From contig JACAXG010000068.1 in NCBI GenBank assembly GCA_018881555.1, positions 4,392,767 to 4,456,766 of the forward strand: a stretch of DNA of 64,000 bases, in the 5' to 3' direction. Made by a program: the position numbers and the translations under genes. The stretch is from Amblyornis subalaris. Its lineage: Eukaryota > Chordata > Aves > Passeriformes > Ptilonorhynchidae. Positions 51,696-64,000 of this stretch are shown piece after piece (the stretch's first letter is position 1; each line of letters starts with the position of its first letter). The notes under the pieces are model-generated. The model was not told the DNA's origin. It was given only the letters and a program-made list of their open reading frames with translations, and made no database searches.

Positions 51696-52020
51696 AATTC
51701 GCCACGTACCTTCGTAACGTGTCCCCGGCCACCCCGCAGCGGCCCAGCCCCGGTCCCGCAGGGCTCACCCATGGGCTCACCCATCTCCCGGGATCCGGCT
51801 GCGCTCCTCGTCCCTCGGCATCGCTCCCGGGGCGGTTCAGCGCCCCCCGCCCGGGACGCCCGGCCCCGAGAGGGGCGGGCAAGGCGACTACAAGCCCCAG
51901 GCTGCCCGGCCGGGGGCAGGGCGGCAGCGACGTGGCGCGGCTCCGCTCCGGCCGGCGGACCCCGCTCCGCCCCGCTCCGCCCCGCTCCGCTCCGCGCCCC
52001 TCGGGCTCAGCACCCGCGCC

Positions 52021-57383
<5,363 letters not shown>

Positions 57384-58020
57384 GTACGTATGCTGTTGTC
57401 CCAGCTTGGCTTTGGGTGCTTCCCACTGACAGCCCCTGAGGTCTGTGCCACTGAGCTGCTGCAGAGCCTGGTCAGTTCTACTGAGAAAATAGAAAACCTC
57501 AGTTTTGTGGCAGGGCTGTGGGACAGGGTGGGACAGCTGCAGTGCCTTCATCAGCAGGTCACTGCCCTGAGTCTTGCGGCTGTGCTGCTGGAGGGCACTA
57601 GTAACACTCAAGAAAAATGGGCTAAAAATCAGGACTCTTGGTCAAGGAGACCAGGACCACAGAATGGGACAGGAAGGTCAGGACCTCGTCCCCAGCCCTG
57701 TTGCCTTTTGGTTCTGGTTGCCCCATCCTTCTGCTGCTGCTGCAGCTGCCTCTGTGGCATTGCCCTGGGCCAGGCTGGGCTNTGATTCCCCCATGTTTCT
57801 GTAGCCATGACCAGGTCACTTTGCCTCAGAGAGCAGCTGTGCTGCTGCCAGGTCTCCTTCCAGGGCCATGGGTCTCTAATCTTCTGCTCTGCCTTGAGGC
57901 TGTGTGTCCCACTGTGGCACCAGAACCATTGTGCACAGGGGCTCTGTTGCATTGCCTGGGCGTGGCTGTGCTTCTGGGACACTGACTGACCTCCATCTCA
58001 TCCCCCCCCATCCTCTCCCT
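57384..58020. other. Transition between SLC2A10 and IGLV-like units
   Basis: Starts as SLC2A10 intron sequence. From about 57880 it shows about 120 bp of weak similarity to the flank of the second IGLV-like unit (a GCACAGGGG...CACTGCCTGGG-type series). The junction between the two kinds of DNA must lie in this interval. No last SLC2A10 exon and no lambda leader exon could be recognised with confidence. Confidence 0.5.
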
Positions 58021-58026
58021 CTCCAG

Positions 58027-58326
58027 GTTTCCTGGTCCAGGCAGCATCGCTGAGTCAGCCGTCCTTGGTGTCATTCAACGTGGGAGACACCATCAGGATC
58101 ACCTGCTCTGGTAGCATCAGGGATGGCTGCGGCTGGGACCAGCAGAAGGTTCCTGACAGTGCCCCTGTCACTGTCATCTACTGGGATAACAAGAGACCCT
58201 TGGACATCCCTTCATGATTCTCTGGATCCTGGTCCAACAACATGGGAATGTTAACCATCATTGGGGTCCAAGCTGAGGATGAGGCTGTCTATTTCTGTTG
58301 TAACTACAATGGCAGCAGTGCTGCTA
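58027..58326 (+). pseudogene. Immunoglobulin lambda V-like segment 1 (IGLV), one stop codon
   Basis: Reads as an avian lambda light-chain V exon. A pyrimidine-rich acceptor (CTCTCCAG) precedes the end of the leader (FLVQA). Then come FR1 with [11 protein letters not shown] (first Cys), FR2 with the conserved Trp in [22 protein letters not shown]3 with FSGSW and [16 protein letters not shown] (second Cys), and CDR3 NYNGSSAA. The only in-frame break is a TGA in the PSRFSGS position, compatible with a CGA-to-TGA change at a CpG. A recombination signal follows directly. In chicken the IGL locus has one functional V and many V pseudogenes that donate sequence by gene conversion. Here the leader exon and any J or C were not found. 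Confidence 0.88.
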
Positions 58327-58365
58327 CACAGTGACAGAGAGCAATGGGGAAGTGATACAAAAGCC
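58327..58365 (+). promoter_or_regulatory. V(D)J recombination signal, 23-bp spacer
   Basis: Perfect heptamer CACAGTG at 58327-58333, a spacer of exactly 23 bases, then ACAAAAGCC at 58357-58365, one base from the consensus nonamer ACAAAAACC. A 23-RSS is the type expected 3' of a lambda V segment. It abuts the CDR3 end of V-like segment 1. Confidence 0.88.
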
Positions 58366-58783
58366 TCCCAGCTCAGCTCTCCCTTAGGGTCCCAGGACTG
58401 TGCCCATCCCCTGCTGCATTGCTTGTGTTTGCTCTGTGGCGGCCCACTGGGCTCATGTTCAACCTCGGCAGGAGCACCTGAGTACCTCTATCCCTCAGGG
58501 AAGCCCCTGGCCCTGGGCAATGTCCCACTATGACTCCACAACAGCAAGGAGCCTGAACCCATCCCCATCCTGTGTTGCCTGAGAAGGTAGCACCTGGCTG
58601 GCCTTGTCCCTCTCCTCGTTGTGTTACTCATCCGTGGTGCAGGTGTCCTGGCCTGACCCACTTTGCCCAGCTGGGGACTTTGAGCACAGGGGTCCTATCC
58701 TTGTCCCACTGCCTGGGGAGATCTGTGTTCCCACGTCACTGAGTCACACCCCTCTCGTCCCCTCTCTCCTCTCCCTCTCCGAG

Positions 58784-59080
58784 TTCCTTGGTTCAGGCAG
58801 CATTGCTGGGTAGCTGTCCTTAGTGTCAGCCAATGCAAGAGAGACTGTCAAGATCACCTGCTCTGGGAGTAGCTACAGCAACTATGGCTGGTTCCAGCAG
58901 AAGGTCCCTGGCAGTGTCCCTGTCACTGTGATCTGCAACAGCTACAACACACCCTTGGGCGTCCTTTAACAGTTCTCCGGATCCAAGTCTGGCTCCACGG
59001 GCACGTTAACCATCACAGGGGTCCAGGCCGAGGATGAGGCTGTCTATTTCTGTGGTGGCTATGGCGGAAGCAGTGCTGAT
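58784..59080 (+). pseudogene. Immunoglobulin lambda V-like segment 2, two stops, no RSS
   Basis: A second V unit about 755 bp downstream of the first, with [51 protein letters not shown] and [18 protein letters not shown] in one frame. It is broken by TAG in the leader/FR1 region, where a few residues are missing, and by TAA before FSGS. The acceptor is altered to CTCTCCGAG. No CACAGTG follows; instead the frame continues into N-G-G-G-T, faintly reminiscent of a J segment but not convincing. It resembles the RSS-less donor V pseudogenes of bird IGL loci. Confidence 0.85.
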
Positions 59081-59616
59081 CAGAATGGTGGAGGCACTGA
59101 CTCCTGCATTCTGCCTCCTCTTGCTGCTGCCATTTCTCCTTGAAGGACACTCATGCCTTGGGTTCTGACTGTCTCTGAGCCATTGGGCACTGGGGCCGTG
59201 TCCTGCTGTCCAGGCATTTCTGTGCACCTGGAACAGTGATCCCATCTTCTCTTCTCGCTCCTCTTCCAGTGGAGAAGGGCCGTTGTTGGCCTGCAGGCGC
59301 CTCTGGCCACAAGTGGGCTTCTGCCTCCCGAATTTCCAAATGCTGCAGGATTTCTCCCAGACCAAAGCTGCCAGAGACTGGGACTCTGCCTGGCCTTACA
59401 CTCGCAGACACGCCCTCCGAACTGACCTTGCCACGCAAGGCTGCTGAGTTTTCCTTCCTGTGGAAAAGGGCCGTCGTTGGCCTGCAGGTGCCCCGGCATC
59501 AAGTGGACTTCTGCCTCCCAAATTTCCGAATGCCGCAGGATTTCTCCCAGATGAAAGCTGTCAGGGACTGGGGCTCTTGCTGGCCTTGCACTCCCAGACA
59601 CACCCCCCGAACCTGA
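59081..59616. repeat. Satellite type A block 1 (190-bp units)
   Basis: From about 59260, two copies of a 190-bp unit recognised by CCTGCAGG, AATTTCCGAATGC, TTTCTCCCAG (59351 and 59541), GGCCTT and CCGAACTGACC. The block starts right after V-like segment 2 and is cut off by the LTR-like element at 59617. Open frames on both strands are a product of the unit sequence and not genes. Confidence 0.8.
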
Positions 59617-60840
59617 TGTGGTGGTTTAGCCTTTTGTGGAATTCTGATTGGTTAAAACAGCTGATGTGGCTTAGAAATGCCTCTGTTGGTGACCTATTTA
59701 AGAGGGACCCAGAAAGTGCGTTTTCTCTTTTCGCCTGCCTCTCCTGCGGTGGGGACAGCCCCTGGGACTGGGCCCTGGCCAGGGCCTGGCGGGGGCTGGC
59801 CCCTGTTCCATCCAGCTGCAGCTCAGTCAAGCCAGCACGGTGGCCGTGGGAGCCGAGGCCGCCAAAGAAGAAGGGACTGCCCCCGGAGCCATCCACGGTG
59901 AGAACAAAGGTGGTGCAGTGACTCGGCGTGGCTGTGGCACGAATGGTGCGGTGGTGGCGGTGGCCCCTCCCCTTCACTCATCACGGTGCACTAGCCAGAG
60001 AAACAACGTATGGCTGATGAAAAAGAGTATTATCCTCGGTATGGATCTCATAGAATTCTCCTGTAGGTATTTCTGCAGATATTAACTCCTCTTCCAAGTT
60101 AGAGAGTAAGGGAAGCAAGTCACGTGAGGGGAAGAAACATGGCGACCGACAGCTTGGGTGAGGAGAAGGAGGAAATGACAGATGGGACGCCATCTTACCA
60201 TCAGAGCTGATTCCTTTCTGTAAGCTGTGGTGAGACTGTAATAGAACCAAACTCTTTTTCTCTGTAATTCATTAAGAAGCATGGGGGGATGTTGAAATTC
60301 ACACAGCCTGAGAATAAGAACACTTTATGCTATAAGCAGATGATGATAAAGCTTTTGGAGATTGTGAAGGAGAGAGAGACTTAACTTTTAGGCTGGAATA
60401 ACTCATCCTTAAAAGCTTAACCCCATTGGACTTTTCTTGTGACCCACGGAGTGAGAGTGTTTCATGGGAGAGAGACTCACCACCGCAGAGTCTGGGCGGG
60501 CTGTGGTGTTTTGTGAAGGTTTGGAATCATGCTGCAGACACTCTGCAGGGAGCTATCTTCTGTGGGCTGGATCCCTTGGCACAGCAGAAAGAACTCTTTT
60601 CCATAAATGGCAGCAAGGACTCTTAATTATAGTGACCAAAATCCCATGTTTTATTTTACCTTTGCGCCATCGGTAAGAAAGTTTGAGAGGTATTGGGAAG
60701 AGAGCAGGTGTCTGGAGATTTACCTTAATTGTCATTATTCCTTTCACTTTAGTTCTATTTTGTTAGTAATAAAACCTTTTTAATGTTTTAAGTTTGTGCC
60801 TGTTCTGCNGTCTAGTTTTTCCGTTCTCCCTCAATATCCA
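59617..60840 (+). mobile_element. Solo-LTR-like element inserted in the satellite
   Basis: Begins TGTGGTGGTTTAGCC, a start seen in avian endogenous-retrovirus LTRs. A TATA-like TATTTAAGAG lies near 59695, a U3/R/U5-like non-coding body follows, AATAAA sits at about 60763 and a CA end at about 60840. It interrupts the type A satellite, which resumes near 60910. About 70 bp between 60840 and 60910 are unassigned, and no target-site duplication was confirmed, so the right edge is approximate. No gag, pol or env sequence is visible. Confidence 0.6.
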
Positions 60841-60909
60841 TGTTTCTACTCCTGGAAATAAAAGCTGATTTGACCAAAAGAATAACTTATCATGGTTGTC
60901 TGGAATATC

Positions 60910-61180
60910 AGCAGGCAGACCTCCGAACTGACCTTACCACACAAGGCCGCTGAGTTTTCCTTCCTATGGAAAAGGGCCATCATTAGCCTGCAGGTGCCCC
61001 TGGCCTCAAGTGGACTTGCACCTCCCAAAATTCTGAATGAATTTTCAGACGAAAGCTGCCAGGGACTGGGGCTCTGGCNGGCCTTGCACTCCCAGACTCA
61101 CCCTCTGAACTGACCTTGCCATGCAAGGCTGCTGAGTTTTCCTTCGTGTGGAAAAGAGCATTCATTCGCCTGCAGGAAGT
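60910..61180. repeat. Satellite type A block 2
   Basis: About one and a half units in the same orientation as block 1: CCTCCGAACTGACCTTACC, TTCCTATGGAAAAGGGCC, CCTGCAGGTGCCCCTGG, then a copy with a deletion in the TTTCTCCCAG region. It passes into type B units near 61180. Confidence 0.75.
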
Positions 61181-61735
61181 TTAGACCGCAAATGGGCTTA
61201 GGGCTCAGGCTATGGTTAAGGTTAGGCTCAGTTAGTGTTGATGAACCCACGTGGCCTACAGGCCTACCAACACTCCAGCTGGAAAGGGCCTGCCAAGGCC
61301 ATCTGAGCAAGGCCCTCACATCTCTGCTCCCACACTGTTCTGACCTGGAAACCTCCCTGTCTTGCACTGGGTTTAGTGCGCGGCCTAGTTTTAGGGTTAG
61401 GGTTGAGGGAACCAGAGGGCCTACAGACCCGGAAACAGTGGGGCTTGAAAAGGCCTGCCAAGGCGTTCCAAGCAAGGCCCTTACATCTCAGCTCCCGCAC
61501 CGTTCTGACCTGGAAACCTCCAGTCTTGTGTTGGGCATTGGGTGCAGACTAGGGTTAGGGTTAGGGGAAGGGACGCAGAGGGCCCACAGCCACAGCAACA
61601 CTGGCCCTGGAAAGAACCTGCCAAGAACTTCCAAGCAAGGCCATAACATGGCTGTTCCCTCACTGTTCTGACCTGGAAACCCCCCATGTTGCGATGGGCC
61701 AAGAGTGAAGTCTACGGTGAGCGTAAGTGAAAATT
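61181..61735. repeat. Satellite type B block 1 (about 163-bp units with TTAGGG-like tracts)
   Basis: Three units share GGCCTGCCAAGGC, a CAAGGCC...ACAT stretch, TTCTGACCTGGAAACC (at about 61340, 61504 and 61668) and a TTAGGG-like tract at the same place in each unit. The spacing of about 164 bp is regular. Confidence 0.85.
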
Positions 61736-62285
61736 TGGAGCACCGCAACATTTCTCCCAGATGAAAGCTGCCAGGGAGTGGGGCTCTGGCTGGCCTTGAA
61801 CTCCAAGATGCACCCTCCGAACTGACCTTGGAACGCAAGGTAGCTGAGTTTTCCTTCCTCTGGAAAAGGGCGTCATTCCACTGCAGGAGCCCCTGGACGC
61901 AAGTGGACTTCAGCCTCCCAAAATTCCGAACGCCGCAGGATTTCCCCCAGATGAAAGCTGCCAGGGACTGGGGCACTGCCTGGCTTTGCACTCCAGATGC
62001 GCCCTNCAAACTGAGCTCAGGACCCAAGGGCGCTGAGTTTCCCTTCCTGTGGTTAACGGCCTTCGTTCACCTGCAGGCACCCCTGGACGCAAGTGGGCTT
62101 CAGCCTCCCAAATTTCCGAACGCCGAAGGATTTCTTCCAGACCCAAGCTGCCAGGGACTGGAGCTCTGCTGGTCTTGCACTCGCAGATGCACCCTACAAA
62201 CTGACCTCAGGACACAAGGGCGCTGACTTTTCCTTCCTGTGCAAAAAGGGCCGTCCTTCACCTGCAGGTGCCCCTGGCTATTTGC
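61736..62285. repeat. Satellite type A block 3
   Basis: Three 190-bp units marked by TTTCTCCCAG or its variants at 61751, 61941 and 62131. Exact 190-bp spacing supports recent tandem amplification. Confidence 0.88.
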
Positions 62286-63165
62286 TGGCTTAGGGCTTGG
62301 TATTTTTAAGGTTAGGCTCAGAGTATAGGTTTGATGGCCCCAGAGGGCCTAAAGCCCCAGCGGTGCTGCCACTGGAAAGAGCCTGCCAAGGCCCTCTGAA
62401 GAAGGCCCTAACATTGCTGCTCTCACTCTGTTCTTACTTGAAACCTCCTGTCTTGCGTTGGGCCTAGGGCGTAGTCTAGGCTTTGGGTTAGGGTAGGGAC
62501 CCAGAAGGCCTAGAGCCCCAGCAACACTGGCACTGGAAAGGGCCTGCCAAGGCCATCTGAGCAAGGCTTTAACATTGCTGCTNCCACACCGTTCTCACCT
62601 GGAAACCCCCCTGACTTCCCTAGGGTTTAGTGCGTGGGCAACTTTTAGGGTTAGGGTTAGGGTTAGGGTTAGGGTTAAGGGAAGCAGAGGGGCTAGAGAG
62701 CAAGCAACAGCGCGGCTGAAAAGGGCCTGCCAAGGCCGTCACGGCAAGGCCCTAACATCTCTGCTCCTGCACCATTCTGACCTGCAATCCTCCAGTCTTG
62801 TGTTGGGCTTAGGGCGCAGGCTAGGGTTAGGCTTAGGGGAAGGGACCCAGAGGGCCTACAGCCTCAGAAAACTGGCACTGAAAAGGGCCTGCCAAGGCCA
62901 TCTCAGCAAGGCCCTAACATCTCTGCTCCTGCACCATTCTGACCTGCAATCCTCCAGTCTTGTGTTGGGCTTAGGGCGCAGGCTAGGGTTAGGCTTAGGG
63001 GAAGGGACCCAGAGGGCCTACAGCCTCAGCAACACTGGCACTGCAAAGAGCCTGCCAAGGCCATCTCATCAAGGCCCACACATCTCTGCTCCCATACCGT
63101 TCTCACCTGGAAACACCCCATGTTCCATTTGGTGTCAGTTGCAGTGTAGGCTAAGAGATAGGGAA
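62286..63165. repeat. Satellite type B block 2
   Basis: Five units with GGCCTGCCAAGGCC and a TTCT-ACCTG marker near 62434, 62595, 62778, 62940 and 63103. The copies at 62778 and 62940 are nearly identical to each other. The block contains the perfect telomeric tract at 62645-62674. Confidence 0.85.
62645..62680 (+). repeat. Interstitial telomeric repeat (TTAGGG)5 + TTAAGG
   Basis: Five uninterrupted TTAGGG copies followed by one degenerate copy, embedded in a type B satellite unit. The G-rich strand reads left to right, the orientation expected if the chromosome end lies to the right. Confidence 0.93.
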
Positions 63166-63715
63166 AACTCAGAACGCGTGAGGATTTCTCCCAGAAGAAA
63201 GCTGCAAGGGACTGGGACTCTGGCTAGCCTTGCACTCCCAGACGCGACCTAGAAACTGACCTCAGGACCCAAGGGTGCTGACTTTTCCTTCTTGTCATAT
63301 AGGCCATCGTTCACCTTCAGGCGCCACTGGACGCAAGTGGGCTTCAGCCTCCTAAATTTCCGAATGCCGAAGGATTTCTCCCNGACCCAAGGTGCCAGGG
63401 ATTGGAGCTCTGCTGGCCTTGCACTTCCAGATGAACCCTACAAAGTGACCTTGCAACGCAAGCTACCTGACTTTTCCTTCCTGTGCAAAAGGGCCATCTT
63501 TTGCCCGCAGGCCACCCTGGTCCAAAGTTGGGTTCCGACTCCTNAATTTCCCAACGCTGAAGGATTTCTTCCAGACCCAAGGTGCCAGGGACTGGAGCTC
63601 TGCTGGCCTTGCACTCCTAGACGNGCCCTAAAAACTGACCTAAGGACCAAAGGGGCGCTTACTTTTCCTTCTTGTTCATAGGGGCTGTCGTTCATCTAGA
63701 GGTGCCCCTGGCTAT
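63166..63715. repeat. Satellite type A block 4
   Basis: Three units with the TTTCTCCCAG marker at about 63184, 63374 and 63564, again 190 bp apart. Internal N bases reduce certainty. Confidence 0.85.
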
Positions 63716-64000
63716 TAGTGGCCTTTGGGCTTTGTAGGTTTAAGGTTAGGCTCAGAGCATAGGCTTGATGCACCCAGAGGGCCTAAAGCCCCAGCGGTGC
63801 TGCTGCTGGAAAGGGCCTGCCAAGGCCATCTGAAGAAGGCCCTAACATTGCTGCTCTCACTCTGTTCTTACTTGAAACCTCCTGTCTTGCGTTGGGCCTA
63901 GGGCGTGGTCTAGGCTTTGGGTTAGGGTAGGGACCCAGAAGGCCTAGAGCCCCAGCAACACTGGCACTGGAAAGGGCCTGCCAAGGCCATCTGAGCAAGG
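63716..64000. repeat. Satellite type B block 3 (near copy of about 62286-62567)
   Basis: From about 63790 to the window edge the sequence is almost identical to 62354-62567, for example GCCTAGGGCGTGGTCTAGGC versus GCCTAGGGCGTAGTCTAGGC. This points to a larger repeat with a period near 1.43 kb. The array runs off the end of the window. Confidence 0.88.

Noticed and set aside
57784..57800. Possible lambda leader exon upstream of V-like segment 1
   Set aside because: The CTGCTGCTGCTGC-rich stretch near 57730 looks leader-like, but no start codon plus donor gives a signal peptide in frame with the V acceptor.
59236..63700. Many open reading frames of 70 to 225 codons across the right end on both strands
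   Set aside because: They follow the 190-bp and 163-bp repeat units, share the same peptide phrases at unit spacing, and lack starts, splice sites or family similarity. They are satellite translations.

Overview
The window reads as vertebrate, specifically avian and probably songbird, nuclear DNA. Spliced genes with GT-AG introns sit under small CpG islands. Truncated CR1 retroposon tails carry the bird-typical tail near ATAGAATCA. One LTR lies in an intron. At the right end there are bird-type immunoglobulin lambda V sequences and TTAGGG-bearing satellite DNA. Scattered single N bases mark unresolved positions, not gaps. The species cannot be named from the sequence.

Four protein-coding genes are recognised, in the order known around human chromosome 20q13: OCSTAMP (minus, about 3.6-5.9 kb), SLC13A3 (minus, 13.2-38.6 kb, 13 coding exons, complete at 605 codons), TP53RK (minus, 44.8-46.2 kb, two exons, complete at 284 codons) and SLC2A10 (plus, 52.0-57.4 kb, four exons found, C-terminal exon not found). 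Every listed splice junction was checked for a GT/AG pair and for reading frame. The genes are unrelated in function: osteoclast or macrophage fusion, Na+-coupled dicarboxylate uptake, KEOPS tRNA-modification kinase, and facilitative sugar/dehydroascorbate transport. They are neighbours by synteny and not an operon.

The 0-3.6 kb, 5.9-13.2 kb, 38.7-44.8 kb and 46.4-51.7 kb stretches show no recognisable gene. They hold CR1 fragments, a 14-bp minisatellite, a few GC-rich patches and one sizeable orphan CpG island near 43.05-43.7 kb.

The right end, from about 57.4 kb, is the unusual part. Where the last exon of SLC2A10 should be, two IGLV-like units lie about 755 bp apart. The first is open except for a single TGA and ends in a recombination signal with a 23-bp spacer; the second is more decayed. 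After them comes a composite satellite built from 190-bp type A and about 163-bp type B units, the latter carrying TTAGGG-like tracts. A solo-LTR-like insertion interrupts it, and parts are duplicated at an offset of about 1.4 kb. This is either a real subtelomeric breakpoint that captured lambda V cassettes or a misassembly joining the IGL locus, a subtelomere and the SLC2A10 locus. Telling these apart is the most valuable follow-up.
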